A program made the translations under genes and the position numbers. Below are positions 25,104 to 34,855 of a stretch of DNA of 47,393 bases, piece by piece. Numbering within the stretch: position 1 is the first letter of the stretch; every line of letters begins with the position of its first letter. This DNA comes from Hyphomicrobiales bacterium (GTDB lineage: Bacteria; Pseudomonadota; Alphaproteobacteria; Rhizobiales; JAJFHB01), in contig JAJFHL010000090.1 in NCBI GenBank assembly GCA_021775615.1, positions 1-47,393 of the forward strand, read 5' to 3'. The notes beneath the pieces are model-generated. The model was not told the DNA's origin. It ran no database searches and saw only the letters and a program-made list of their open reading frames with translations.

Positions 25104-26606
25104 ATGCAAGTAACGGAGAGCCTGAACGAAGGCCTGAAACGCGAGCTCAAGGTGGTGCTCTCGGTCACCGAGCTTTCGGAGAAAATGAATGTGCGGCTGA
25201 ATGAACTGAAGTCGCAGGTCCGGCTGAACGGTTTCCGCCCCGGCAAAGTTCCCGTCAACCACATCCGGAAACTCTACGGCCGGTCCATTATGGCGGAGGT
25301 TGTTCAGCAGGCCGTCACCGACTCCAGCCAGGAAGCGCTCGAGGAGCGCAGCGAGCGCCCGGCCTATCAGCCCGAAATCGCTCTGCCGGAAGACCAGGGC
25401 GAAATGGAAACCATCATGGAGGGCAATGGCGATCTTGCCTACACCATGGCGTTCGAGGTTGTGCCGGCGTTCGAGGTCGAGGATTTTTCCTCCCTAGAGC
25501 TGGAACGGCGTACCGCAAAGGTCGAAGATACCCATGTGGACGAGTCGCTCGGGGATCTGGCCAAGCAGTATCGCGACTTTGAACCGCGCGGCGGCAAGTC
25601 CAAGGCGGAACTCGGCGACCGGGTGACAATCGATTTCATCGGCCGGATCGATGGCGAACCCTTCGAAGGGGGGAGCCAGGAGAACGCGCCTCTTGAACTG
25701 GGAAGCAACAGTTTCATACCGGGCTTTGAAGACCAGTTGGTCGGAACCAAAGAGGGTGAAAAGCTTGATGTCACTGTCTCGTTCCCCGAGGAGTATGGCG
25801 TCGAAGAGCTTGCCGGCAAGCCGGCGGTGTTCGAAGTGATCGTCAATGAGGTGGCCGCCCCGGTCGAGGCAACGCTCAATGACGAGTTTGCCGCGAAGCT
25901 CGGTTTTGAGGATCTGTCCAAACTCAGAGAAGCGATCCTGCAGCAGATCGAGAAGGAATTCGAAATGGTGTCGCAGGCGCAGCTGAAGCGCCAGCTTCTC
26001 GACAAGCTTGACGAGGCCTACAAGTTTGATCTCCCCGAACGCCTGGTCGATCAGGAATTCGAGCAGATCTGGGCGCAGGTTACCCAGGAACTCGAAAAGT
26101 CTGAAAAGACATTTGAAGACGAAGACACCACCGAAGAGGACGCCCGCGAGGAGTACCGCGGGATTGCCCAGCGGCGTGTGCGGCTTGGTCTGGTGCTCGG
26201 CGAAGTCGGCGAGAAGGCCGGCGTGTCCGTCGCCGACGAGGAAGTCAACCGGGCGCTGATGGAGCGCATCCGGCAGTTCCCGGGGCAGGAGAAACAGGTC
26301 TACGACTTCTATCAGGAAAACCCCCAGGCGCTGCTCGAACTGCGCGGCCCCATTTTCGAACAGAAAGTGGTGGATCATATTGCCGGACAGGCGAATGTAA
26401 CGGATCAGGAGGTTTCCAAGGACGAGCTGTTCCGCGATCCTGAGGACGAGGCGGAAGAGAAACCCAAAAAGGCAAAGGCCAAAAAGTCCACGGCGAAGAG
26501 CGAGACGGAGGCCAAGCCCAAGAAGGCGGCAAAGAAACCCGCGGAGAAGAAACCTGCGGCGAAGAAACCCGCAGAGAAGAAAGCCGCGGCCAAGAAATCG
26601 GAGTAA
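25104..26606 (+). CDS. tig: Trigger factor
   Basis: 500-residue ribosome-associated chaperone and prolyl isomerase. The N-terminal ribosome-binding loop GFRPGKVP lies at 43-50; an FKBP-like domain follows (about 155-245, with GDRVTIDFIGRIDG), then the helical chaperone arms. The last 50 or so residues are a Lys/Ala/Pro-rich, repetitive tail (KPAEKK and KPAAKK units) that is not part of the core fold and may bind RNA or the ribosome. The start at 25104 gives the standard opening MQVTESLNEGLKR. It heads the tig-clpP-clpX-lon block. Confidence 0.97.
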   Translation: MQVTESLNEGLKRELKVVLSVTELSEKMNVRLNELKSQVRLNGFRPGKVPVNHIRKLYGRSIMAEVVQQAVTDSSQEALEERSERPAYQPEIALPEDQGEMETIMEGNGDLAYTMAFEVVPAFEVEDFSSLELERRTAKVEDTHVDESLGDLAKQYRDFEPRGGKSKAELGDRVTIDFIGRIDGEPFEGGSQENAPLELGSNSFIPGFEDQLVGTKEGEKLDVTVSFPEEYGVEELAGKPAVFEVIVNEVAAPVEATLNDEFAAKLGFEDLSKLREAILQQIEKEFEMVSQAQLKRQLLDKLDEAYKFDLPERLVDQEFEQIWAQVTQELEKSEKTFEDEDTTEEDAREEYRGIAQRRVRLGLVLGEVGEKAGVSVADEEVNRALMERIRQFPGQEKQVYDFYQENPQALLELRGPIFEQKVVDHIAGQANVTDQEVSKDELFRDPEDEAEEKPKKAKAKKSTAKSETEAKPKKAAKKPAEKKPAAKKPAEKKAAAKKSE

Positions 26607-26798
26607 ATTGGTCTCACGGACCGGTTTTCTACAGTGCTGGAATTTGGCTCACGCAAGCTTATCTGTGTGTGAGTATCGCGCGGTTCCGAATCGCATTAGT
26701 TTGGCGCCGCAGCCGGCCCGGCAGAGCCGGTCCAGCGAGGCAACAGTATTTATGCCGCAGCCGTATTTACGGGGTGGCAACTTAAGGAAAAGAACACG

Positions 26799-27443
26799 AT
26801 GCGAGATCCCCATGACGTCTACATGAACACACTTGTGCCGATGGTCGTTGAGCAGACCAACCGGGGCGAGCGTGCCTACGACATCTATTCGCGTCTGTTG
26901 AAGGAGCGGATCATATTCGTCACCGGCGTGGTGGAAGATATGATGGCGTCGCTCATCACCGCGCAACTGCTGTTCCTCGAGGCGGAGAATCCCAAGAAGG
27001 AAATCTCCATGTACATCAACTCGCCGGGCGGCGTCGTGACCTCGGGGATGGCGATATACGATACAATGCAGTTCATCCGGCCGTCGGTTTCGACGCTGTG
27101 CATCGGTCAGGCCGCCTCGATGGGATCGCTGCTCCTGTGCGCTGGTCAGAAAGGCATGCGGTTTGCATTGCCGAACGCACGCATAATGGTTCACCAGCCC
27201 TCTGGAGGATTCCAGGGACAGGCGAGCGACATCGAATTGCATGCAAGGGAAATTCTGGCATTGCGCGCAAGGCTTAACGAGATCTATTCGGGGCACACCG
27301 GACAATCGGTGGAAGCGGTGGAAACCGCGCTCGAGCGTGACAATTTCATGACCGCGGAAGGTGCCAAGGACTGGGGTATCGTTGACTCGGTTATCGAGAA
27401 GCGCCCGGACGATGAAGGCGACGACAGCGGCACTAAAAAATAG
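26799..27443 (+). CDS. clpP: ATP-dependent Clp protease proteolytic subunit
   Basis: 214-residue serine peptidase that forms the tetradecameric degradation chamber for ClpX and ClpA substrates. Catalytic triad is visible as S107 (GQAASMGS), H132 (VHQPSGG) and D181 (ERDNFMTAE). AAGGAA lies upstream of ATG 26799. Separated from clpX by 267 bases; the usual alphaproteobacterial order. Confidence 0.97.
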   Translation: MRDPHDVYMNTLVPMVVEQTNRGERAYDIYSRLLKERIIFVTGVVEDMMASLITAQLLFLEAENPKKEISMYINSPGGVVTSGMAIYDTMQFIRPSVSTLCIGQAASMGSLLLCAGQKGMRFALPNARIMVHQPSGGFQGQASDIELHAREILALRARLNEIYSGHTGQSVEAVETALERDNFMTAEGAKDWGIVDSVIEKRPDDEGDDSGTKK

Positions 27444-27710
27444 AACGTGTCGCAACGATACAGAAGACGGAGATGGCAGCAGGACAAGAGAAAGATGACA
27501 GGGGACCGCACAGACCCCATGTTAATCAAATCTTGATCAGTGCATACATACCATGCTGAGATGCCGATTCGACATTGAAGACTATGATTATGCTGCAGTT
27601 GGCCGGAGATACAGGTTTCGCCACCGGGGTGGGGCGGTAACCACGGAACGGACTGCGGCATCGAAGGTGCTTTGGGGTGAAAGCCCCGACCATTTGGCCA
27701 GGGAGTGCCC

Positions 27711-28979
27711 ATGAGTAAAGTGAGCGGAAGCAGCGACTCGAAGAACACGCTCTATTGTTCGTTCTGCGGCAAGAGCCAGCACGAAGTGCGCAAACTCATT
27801 GCCGGCCCGACCGTATTCATCTGCGATGAGTGCGTCGAGTTGTGCATGGACATCATTCGCGAAGAGAACAAGAGCTCTCTCGTGAAGTCGCGCGATGGCG
27901 TGCCGACACCGATCGAGATCTGCGAAGTGCTCGACGACTATGTGATCGGCCAGCCCCTGGCGAAGCGGGTTCTGTCGGTTGCCGTTCACAATCATTACAA
28001 GCGGCTCAATCACAGCGGCAAGAACAACGACGTCGAACTGGCGAAATCGAACATCCTTCTTATCGGGCCGACCGGTTGCGGCAAGACGCTGCTGGCGCAG
28101 ACGCTGGCGCGGATCCTCGATGTGCCGTTCACGATGGCGGATGCGACGACCCTGACCGAAGCCGGCTATGTCGGTGAGGATGTCGAGAACATCATCCTCA
28201 AGCTTCTGCAGTCCGCCGACTACAACGTTGAACGGGCGCAACGCGGCATCGTCTACATTGACGAGGTCGACAAGATTTCCCGCAAGTCGGACAACCCCTC
28301 GATCACCCGCGACGTGTCGGGAGAGGGGGTGCAGCAGGCGCTTCTGAAAATCATGGAGGGCACGGTTGCCTCCGTACCGCCGCAGGGCGGGCGCAAGCAC
28401 CCTCAGCAGGAATTCCTGCAGGTCGATACGACCAACATCCTGTTTATTTGTGGTGGCGCTTTCGCCGGTCTCGAGAAGATCATTGCCGACCGCGGCAAGA
28501 CCTCGTCGATCGGCTTCAGCGCTCACGTGGAGGCCGAAGACGAACGCAAGACGGGCGAAGTGCTCAAGCGGGTCGAACCGGAGGATCTGCTCCGCTTCGG
28601 ACTTATTCCCGAGTTTGTCGGCCGCGTTCCGGTGCTCGCGACGCTTGAAGATCTCGACGAAGAAGCTCTGGTCAAGATCCTGGTCGAGCCGAAGAACGCT
28701 CTGGTTAAGCAGTATCAGCGCCTCTTTGAGATGGAGGACGTGAAGCTCACGTTTGCCGATGAAGCCTTGAAGTCAATCGCCAAGAGGGCCATTGAGCGTA
28801 AGACCGGCGCGCGGGGTTTGCGCTCGATCATGGAGGGCATACTGCTCGATACCATGTTCGATCTGCCGGGCCTCGACAGTGTCGAGGAAGCGGTCATATC
28901 CGGTGAGGTGGTCGACGGTGAGGCGTCACCGCTCCTGATCTACAGCGAGCGCGCCGAAGAGGTCGAAACCACCGCGTGA
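27711..28979 (+). CDS. clpX: ATP-dependent Clp protease ATP-binding subunit ClpX
   Basis: 422-residue AAA+ unfoldase. The zinc-binding domain ligands are C16, C19, C38 and C41; Walker A is GPTGCGKT (119-126), Walker [11 protein letters not shown], and the [10 protein letters not shown] pore-region signature is present. It feeds substrates to ClpP. The ATG at 27711 has GGGAG 5 bases upstream and lies in a small hairpin context (GGGG-TGAAAG-CCCC at about 27674-27687). Two codons of an earlier GTG frame are not needed. Confidence 0.97.
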   Translation: MSKVSGSSDSKNTLYCSFCGKSQHEVRKLIAGPTVFICDECVELCMDIIREENKSSLVKSRDGVPTPIEICEVLDDYVIGQPLAKRVLSVAVHNHYKRLNHSGKNNDVELAKSNILLIGPTGCGKTLLAQTLARILDVPFTMADATTLTEAGYVGEDVENIILKLLQSADYNVERAQRGIVYIDEVDKISRKSDNPSITRDVSGEGVQQALLKIMEGTVASVPPQGGRKHPQQEFLQVDTTNILFICGGAFAGLEKIIADRGKTSSIGFSAHVEAEDERKTGEVLKRVEPEDLLRFGLIPEFVGRVPVLATLEDLDEEALVKILVEPKNALVKQYQRLFEMEDVKLTFADEALKSIAKRAIERKTGARGLRSIMEGILLDTMFDLPGLDSVEEAVISGEVVDGEASPLLIYSERAEEVETTA

Positions 28980-29240
28980 TCCGTTTGCGCCGGCCTACGT
29001 ATTAAGATTACCTTCCGAATTGTCCTTTGGACTTGACGAAGGGGCTTGAGATGGCCACCTATTGGGTGGTGGTATGGGCCGGAAGATGCTTTGATTCTCT
29101 TGTGGTTCAAAGCTGAACGGAACGGCCCGGGCTCAGTGGTAATGTACGCTTGGGAACAGGTCTTCGCGGACCGGTGATTTTTGTCGTTCGTTCCCAGATC
29201 CCTCATTCGAACGCGAAACAAGAACATAAGGTACCTTCAC

Positions 29241-31682
29241 ATGACGAAGTCCAGCGAAATCATGTCAGGGCCGACTTCGGGCGGCGAGGCGGAATTGTAT
29301 CCGGTTCTGCCCCTGCGCGACATCGTCGTGTTCCCGCATATGATTGTCCCGTTATTCGTCGGCCGGGAGAAGTCGATCAAGGCGCTCGAAGAGGTCATGC
29401 GCGATGACAAGCAGATTCTTCTGGCGACGCAAAAGGATGCAAGCGACGACGATCCGACGATCGATGCGATCTTCTCGGTCGGCACGCTTGCCTCGGTGCT
29501 GCAGCTCCTGAAGCTTCCCGACGGCACCGTCAAGGTGCTGGTGGAAGGCGCTGAACGGGCGCAGGTTCTTAGCTACACCGAAAATGAAGAATATTTCGAA
29601 GCCATGGCCGAGCGCCTGCCGGAAGAAAGCGGCGGCGAGCATGAGCTTGAAGCACTCGCCCGCTCGGTGGTGACTCAGTTTGAAAGCTATGTGAAGCTCA
29701 ACAAGAAGGTGCCGCCGGAGGTGCTTGGGTCCGTCGGCAGTATCGACGATCACTCCAAGCTCGCGGACACGGTCGCCTCTCATCTCGCCATAAAGATTCC
29801 CGAGAAGCAGGAACTGCTCGAACTGTCCTCCATCAACGAGCGGCTCGAGAAGATTTTTTCACTGATGGAAGCCGAGATCAGCGTTCTGCAGGTTGAGAAA
29901 AAGATCCGTTCCCGGGTCAAGCGCCAGATGGAGAAGACCCAGCGCGAGTACTATCTGAATGAGCAGATGAAGGCCATTCAGAAGGAGCTCGGCGACGGCG
30001 ACGAAGGCAAGGATGAGCTTCAGGAACTCGATGAGAAGATCGAGAACACGAAACTCTCCAAGGAAGCACGGGAAAAGGCCAACGGCGAGATGAAGAAGCT
30101 TCGCCAGATGAGCCCGATGTCGGCCGAAGCAACGGTTGTTCGAAACTATCTCGACTGGCTGCTGAACATTCCGTGGGGCACCAAGGGCCGGGTCAACAAG
30201 GACCTGGGCAAGGCCCAGGATGTGCTCGACACAGATCACTTTGGTCTCGAGAAGGTCAAGGAACGCATCGTCGAGTATCTGGCGGTGCAGCAGCGCACCA
30301 ATAAGCTCAAGGGGCCGATCCTCTGTCTGGTTGGGCCTCCCGGGGTCGGCAAGACATCGCTCGGCCGCTCAATTGCCAAGGCAACGGGACGCGAGTTCCT
30401 GCGCATGTCGCTGGGCGGCGTGCGGGACGAGGCTGAAATCCGCGGCCACCGGCGCACCTATATCGGTTCAATGCCGGGCAAGATCATCCAGTCGATGAAG
30501 AAGGCCAAGAAGTCGAACCCGCTGTTCCTGCTCGACGAGATCGACAAGCTCGGCGCCGATTTCCGAGGCGACCCGTCCTCGGCTCTGCTCGAGGTCCTCG
30601 ATCCGGAACAGAACAACTCGTTCAACGACCACTATCTCGAGGTCGATTACGATCTCTCCAACGTGATGTTCGTGACCACCGCAAACACGCTGAACATTCC
30701 GGCACCCCTGATGGACCGGATGGAGATCATCCGTATCGCCGGTTACACCGAAGACGAGAAGGTCGAGATTGCCCGGCGCCATCTGATCCCCAAGCAGACA
30801 AAGTCGAACGGGCTGAAGAAGGACGAATGGTCGATCGAGGACGAGGCGCTTCAGACCGTCATCCGGCGCTACACGCGAGAGGCCGGTGTACGCAATCTCG
30901 AGCGCGAACTCGCCAAACTGACCCGTAAGGCGGTGAAGGACATTCTCACCACCGACAAGGACACGATTGTCGTGTCGCCCGACAACATCGAAGACTATCT
31001 GGGCGTTCCCAAATTCCGTTATGGCGAAGCCGAGAGTGAAGATCAGGTCGGCGTGGTCACCGGGCTTGCCTGGACCGAGGTTGGCGGCGAACTGCTGACG
31101 GTTGAAGGCGTCATGATGCCCGGCAAGGGCAAGATGACGGTGACCGGCAATCTGCGCGACGTGATGAAGGAATCGATCTCCGCGGCGAATTCCTATGTCA
31201 AGTCACGGGCGGTTGAGTTCGGTATCAAGCCGCCGCTTTTCGACAAGAAGGATATTCACGTCCATGTGCCCGAAGGGGCGACACCGAAGGACGGACCTTC
31301 GGCTGGTGTCGCGATGGCGACGGCAATTGTCTCGATCATGACCGGAATCCCGGTTCGCAGGGACCTTGCGATGACAGGAGAGATCACCCTGCGCGGCCGT
31401 GTCCTGCCGATCGGCGGGCTGAAGGAGAAGCTCCTGGCGGCCCTGAGGGGCGGCATGAAGAAGGTGCTGATTCCCGAAGAGAACGCCAAGGACCTCGCCG
31501 AGATTCCCGACAATGTGAAGAGCGGACTGGAAATCGTGCCGGTGGCGATGATGGACGAAGTCCTGCCGCATGCGCTGGTCGAAGTTCCCGAAGCCATTGA
31601 ATGGGACGAGGCCGAAGAAGAGGCCCGGCAGGCAGGCGTCATTGCCGGTACCGACGAGGCGCCCGGACTGACCGCGCACTGA
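29241..31682 (+). CDS. lon: ATP-dependent protease Lon
   Basis: 813-residue Lon. The N-terminal substrate-binding domain opens with [15 protein letters not shown], the AAA+ Walker A GPPGVGKT is at 365-372, and the Ser-Lys dyad is S687 ([13 protein letters not shown]) and K about 730 (GGLKEK). It degrades misfolded and regulatory proteins. ATG 29241 is preceded by AAGG; another in-frame ATG lies seven codons on. A strong terminator follows at 31745-31783. Confidence 0.97.
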   Translation: MTKSSEIMSGPTSGGEAELYPVLPLRDIVVFPHMIVPLFVGREKSIKALEEVMRDDKQILLATQKDASDDDPTIDAIFSVGTLASVLQLLKLPDGTVKVLVEGAERAQVLSYTENEEYFEAMAERLPEESGGEHELEALARSVVTQFESYVKLNKKVPPEVLGSVGSIDDHSKLADTVASHLAIKIPEKQELLELSSINERLEKIFSLMEAEISVLQVEKKIRSRVKRQMEKTQREYYLNEQMKAIQKELGDGDEGKDELQELDEKIENTKLSKEAREKANGEMKKLRQMSPMSAEATVVRNYLDWLLNIPWGTKGRVNKDLGKAQDVLDTDHFGLEKVKERIVEYLAVQQRTNKLKGPILCLVGPPGVGKTSLGRSIAKATGREFLRMSLGGVRDEAEIRGHRRTYIGSMPGKIIQSMKKAKKSNPLFLLDEIDKLGADFRGDPSSALLEVLDPEQNNSFNDHYLEVDYDLSNVMFVTTANTLNIPAPLMDRMEIIRIAGYTEDEKVEIARRHLIPKQTKSNGLKKDEWSIEDEALQTVIRRYTREAGVRNLERELAKLTRKAVKDILTTDKDTIVVSPDNIEDYLGVPKFRYGEAESEDQVGVVTGLAWTEVGGELLTVEGVMMPGKGKMTVTGNLRDVMKESISAANSYVKSRAVEFGIKPPLFDKKDIHVHVPEGATPKDGPSAGVAMATAIVSIMTGIPVRRDLAMTGEITLRGRVLPIGGLKEKLLAALRGGMKKVLIPEENAKDLAEIPDNVKSGLEIVPVAMMDEVLPHALVEVPEAIEWDEAEEEARQAGVIAGTDEAPGLTAH

Positions 31683-31744
31683 AACCAGCTCGTATTTGGC
31701 GGATTTCTGCGCAGAATCAGTGATTCGTGATTCTGGACGATTTT

Positions 31745-31783
31745 GAAGCCGGCGGGGACCACCTGCCGGCTTCTTTCGTTTTT
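31745..31783 (+). terminator. Rho-independent terminator of lon
   Basis: GAAGCCGGC and GCCGGCTTC form a perfect 9-pair stem (31745-31753, 31765-31773) with an 11-base loop, followed by TTTCGTTTTT. Confidence 0.88.
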
Positions 31784-31923
31784 ATCAAGAGCTAAGCACT
31801 TGAAATAAAACGAGTATTTACCAAATGACCAATTCGGGCTTGCTTTTGAGCGGAATTTGCTCTGAGCATGGCCTCACAGTCGTTTCGTATCGGCTAACCT
31901 GTGATCCAGGAAAGGACTGAAAC

Positions 31924-32199
31924 GTGAACAAGAATGATCTGATTTCCAAAGTTGCCCAGGATGCAAGGCTCACCAAGGGCGATGCCAGCGAAGCCGTTGA
32001 AGCGACGCTGGAGAACATCGTACAGGCGTTGCAAGGTGGCGACGAGGTCAGGCTGGTTGGATTTGGGACCTTCTCGGTGACGCAACGCGCCGCCTCCGAA
32101 GGCCGTAACCCGCGTACCGGTGAAAAGATCCACATTCCGGCTTCAAAAAATCCGAAGTTCAAGGCTGGCAAGGCGTTGAAGGACGCCGTCAACCACTAG
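31924..32199 (+). CDS. hupB: DNA-binding protein HU
   Basis: 91-residue HU protein; GFGTFSVTQRAASEGRNP and RTGEKIHIPASKNPKFKAGK are the conserved body and DNA-binding arm. It binds and bends DNA as a dimer in the nucleoid. The start is GTG at 31924 with AGGAAAGGA upstream. A terminator follows at 32268-32303. Confidence 0.96.
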   Translation: MNKNDLISKVAQDARLTKGDASEAVEATLENIVQALQGGDEVRLVGFGTFSVTQRAASEGRNPRTGEKIHIPASKNPKFKAGKALKDAVNH

Positions 32200-32267
32200 A
32201 ACCGAGGGGGAGTGCGTCGGTACCGGGAAACCGGGCCCGCGAGCACTTTCTCGGATGACCGCCGAAA

Positions 32268-32303
32268 AGGCCCGCATGGGGTTTCCTCATGCGGGTCTTT
32301 TTT
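32268..32303 (+). terminator. Rho-independent terminator of hupB
   Basis: CCCGCATG and CATGCGGG (32271-32278, 32288-32295), extendable outward by three pairs including one G-U, are followed by a run of six T. Confidence 0.88.
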
Positions 32304-32361
32304 GTTGCCCTTGGCCGACCGAGGGCATACATGTCGGGAGGATTTCCGCACCGGTTCTGTT

Positions 32362-32437
32362 GGGCGGTTAGCTCAGTTGGAAGAGCATCTCGTTTACACC
32401 GAGAGGGTCGGCGGTTCGAGCCCGTCACCGCCCACCA
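32362..32437 (+). tRNA. tRNA-Val (anticodon UAC)
   Basis: Acceptor GGGCGGT/ACCGCCC, D arm GCTC-GAGC, anticodon stem TCTCG/CGAGA around TTTACAC (anticodon TAC), T loop GTTCGAG, encoded CCA at 32435-32437. Confidence 0.97.
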
Positions 32438-32520
32438 TTCAGGTCTCAAGCTCAGCTTGACTTCGGGAAATCCGTGCCGTACACACGTGCGGCCTTCAAC
32501 AAGGCCCCGAGACTTGCTTC

Positions 32521-32597
32521 GGGGGTGTAGCTCAGTTGGTTAGAGCGCTGGCCTGTCACGCCAGAGGCCGCGGGTTCGAGTCCCGTCACTCCCGCCA
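32521..32597 (+). tRNA. tRNA-Asp (anticodon GUC)
   Basis: Acceptor GGGGGTG/CACTCCC (one G-U pair), anticodon stem CTGGC/GCCAG around CTGTCAC (anticodon GTC), T loop GTTCGAG, discriminator G and encoded CCA at 32595-32597. Confidence 0.97.
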
Positions 32598-32679
32598 GTC
32601 TTTGCGCAGAATTCTGCAGTTCTCATTTGTAGTGTCCTCTTCCATTCAGACATGCCCGGCCGGCGATTCAGACTTTTCG

Positions 32680-33243
32680 TTACGTTTCGTTCTTTCTGAG
32701 GCGCTGCCGGCCGAGCTTTCTTGCCTCATCGACGAGACGGACCGTCTGTACTTGTTTGGGCAAGTACGTCCGCTGCAGTTTCGATGACTGCGCTATCGAG
32801 TTTGCCATTTTTGCGGACAGCGTTTCCGCTTTCACATCGCCAGCGTTGGCCTCTACCGCGCCGGATCTGCGCATGTCCATCAAGCAGCGATTGTCACCGG
32901 GAAACACTGCCTCACGCACGAACCGGAAATCCTGGTCGAGTTTGTCCTTCGTATATGGTTGTCCGGAGGGATTGCGAAAGATCTTTGCGGCGACATGCAG
33001 CTCGAAGGTCGATTTCGACAAACTGACCGACGCTACGGAGGCTCTCCTCAACAACTGCGTCGAAGCGTCGAACGCCAATGCCATTGAGACCATGGTAGCA
33101 GCGGCGAAGTAGCTACCGCCAAATGTGCGTTCCGCCAGCAGCTTGCGGAATGAAGCCGCTAAAAGGGTGCATCGCTTGACCCAGATCAAAACGCGGCCTG
33201 TGATCTGAAAGTACAACGTTTCCAGAGTGTGGGCCTTAGTCAC
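32680..33243 (-). CDS. Hypothetical protein, 187 residues
   Basis: GTG-initiated frame in the only sizeable stretch between tRNA-Asp and the porin. No family recognised with certainty; the stretch with ASFRKLLAERTFGGSYF and FDASTQLLRR is loosely reminiscent of phasin-like helices. Composition is ordinary for a soluble protein. Against it: weak ribosome site, the porin anaerobox (33176-33189) lies inside its first codons, and a 118-codon frame on the other strand (32756-33112) competes. Could be a decaying gene. Confidence 0.35.
   Translation of the reverse strand: MTKAHTLETLYFQITGRVLIWVKRCTLLAASFRKLLAERTFGGSYFAAATMVSMALAFDASTQLLRRASVASVSLSKSTFELHVAAKIFRNPSGQPYTKDKLDQDFRFVREAVFPGDNRCLMDMRRSGAVEANAGDVKAETLSAKMANSIAQSSKLQRTYLPKQVQTVRLVDEARKLGRQRLRKNET
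33176..33217 (+). promoter_or_regulatory. FNR/FixK anaerobox and -10 of the porin promoter
   Basis: TTGACCCAGATCAA (33176-33189) matches TTGAT-N4-ATCAA at 9 of 10 positions; its reverse complement TTGATCTGGGTCAA is a common alphaproteobacterial FixK/Fnr box. TACAAC at 33212-33217 lies where the -10 of a class II promoter should be if the box is centred at -41.5 (start near 33224, 52 bases before the porin start codon). Confidence 0.65.
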
Positions 33244-33275
33244 TTTCCGTATCGCCGGAACAATCTGGGTTGGTT

Positions 33276-34739
33276 ATGGCAAAATCATGTAAATGGGTTC
33301 GTCGAGTGTTGCTCGGCGGGGCGGCGCTTGGTGTTGCGGTAAGTGGAGCGCAAGCCGATGAATTGAGCGCGCTGAAAGCGCAACTCGCGACCCTGCAAAA
33401 CCGCGTGGATCAACTTGAATCCATAAACCCGAAAGATCGGACCGACCGCTCCGGGCTGCCAAATTCTGACGGCCTGATCACGTTCCATCGTGGATCCGAC
33501 CTTGGCCGGGACCAGTCATTGGATACACGGCCCGGAGACTACATACCCACTGATCGCGGTTTCACAATCGCCATTACGCCTTCGGCCGATCTACCGGCAC
33601 CGGTTCACGAGGTGACGCTGTCGGGCTATGTCAAAGGTGATTTTATTTATGACACGCATCAGAACCTGGGGGACTCCTTTGCCGCGTCTCTGATCTCCGG
33701 CGGTGACGACCGCGAACAGGTTCGCCTTCACGCCCGTCAGTCACGCTTCCGCGTAAGATCGAAGAGCGAGACATCGATCGGTCAGGTCAACACCCTAATT
33801 GAAGGCGACTTCTTCGGGGGAGGCGGCAATCAAATCGTCTCAAATTCCTCCGTGTTCGCACTCCGTCATGCCTGGGGCGAATGGGCGGTAACGCCAAATA
33901 TCACTATCCGTGTCGGTCAGGACTGGACCAACTTCATGAACCTGTTCGCCTATCCCGACACGGTCGACTTCTTTGGGCCGACGGGCATACCATTTGTCCG
34001 ACAGGCGCAAGTTCGCTTGACCTACGCCAACGGGCCCTTGCTGTTTGCGGTTTCGGTCGAGAACCCGGAAACCGACGTGGCTGTCGGGACGGCTCTTGCC
34101 GGTACTCTCGGGGTCACGACAGGCACAGGTTGCGCCGAGGCAACCGGTACCAACCCTTGTGAAGCGGCCGACAATGTGCCCGATTTCACTGCCCGCCTGC
34201 AATATGCCGCGCCGGGCGGCCACAAGTTCGAAGTCTCCGGCGTGGCGCGCAGTCTGCGGATTGACGGTGATGTCGCCGGTGGCGGTGTCACCGGTAGCGA
34301 CTCCACGTTCGCCTGGGGAATGATGGGTGCGGCCTCGATCAACCTCGCCGACATCGCGACGCTGACCGCCGTTGCAACCTACGGCGACGGCATCGGTCGC
34401 TATACCATCAGTGGCGTCTTCGGCTCTGCCGTCGTGGCCGGCACTGCAGCCAGTCCCAATCTGCAGACTATCGAATCGTGGGGAGTGGCCGCCGCGCTTG
34501 GGTTCGGTCTGACTGAAACCACGACGATGAATGTCGTGCTTGGCCATTTCGACCAAACGAGGAACGACATTGTTGCTGGCCAGATTGACGATCTCACCAC
34601 TGTCCATGTGAACCTGTGGTGGCAGCCGGCGAGTGAGTTCAGAATGGGTGTCGAAGGGGTTTGGGGAAACAACGACATCGTGGGCGCGGGAACCAATGAC
34701 GCATTGCGCTTTCAGTTGGGCGCGGAGTTTTACTTTTAG
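33276..34739 (+). CDS. Outer-membrane porin with N-terminal coiled coil
   Basis: 487 residues. Signal peptide of about 27 residues (ending GAQA), a short coiled coil (ELSALKAQLATLQNRVDQLE) and a large barrel ending in the C-terminal phenylalanine that outer-membrane assembly needs. This layout resembles the DcaP-like/trimeric porins. GYVKGDFIYDT and QSRFRVRSKSET are strand-turn motifs seen in that group. ATG 33276 is chosen; it has only a weak ribosome site. It precedes the arginine deiminase genes by 116 bases and has an anaerobox, so it may admit the substrate used under oxygen limitation. Confidence 0.85.
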   Translation: MAKSCKWVRRVLLGGAALGVAVSGAQADELSALKAQLATLQNRVDQLESINPKDRTDRSGLPNSDGLITFHRGSDLGRDQSLDTRPGDYIPTDRGFTIAITPSADLPAPVHEVTLSGYVKGDFIYDTHQNLGDSFAASLISGGDDREQVRLHARQSRFRVRSKSETSIGQVNTLIEGDFFGGGGNQIVSNSSVFALRHAWGEWAVTPNITIRVGQDWTNFMNLFAYPDTVDFFGPTGIPFVRQAQVRLTYANGPLLFAVSVENPETDVAVGTALAGTLGVTTGTGCAEATGTNPCEAADNVPDFTARLQYAAPGGHKFEVSGVARSLRIDGDVAGGGVTGSDSTFAWGMMGAASINLADIATLTAVATYGDGIGRYTISGVFGSAVVAGTAASPNLQTIESWGVAAALGFGLTETTTMNVVLGHFDQTRNDIVAGQIDDLTTVHVNLWWQPASEFRMGVEGVWGNNDIVGAGTNDALRFQLGAEFYF

Positions 34740-34855
34740 CCGCCAAACGCCGGAGCCGACACCGGGGCGGCATCAAGGGCGCCCGAATGTGGCCGCAAAG
34801 TCGCCCGACGACGGGCTCATGATGCGCGATCATCGAACCGAGAGGATGTGCGGCC

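Noticed and set aside
29030-29080. Heat-shock (sigma-32) promoter before lon
   Set aside because: CTTGAC and CCTATT boxes are present but 20 bases apart, outside the usual 17-18 base spacing.
34740-34855. Separate anaerobox directly before the arginine permease gene
   Set aside because: No TTGAT-N4-ATCAA-like sequence occurs in this gap; the only good box is upstream of the porin.
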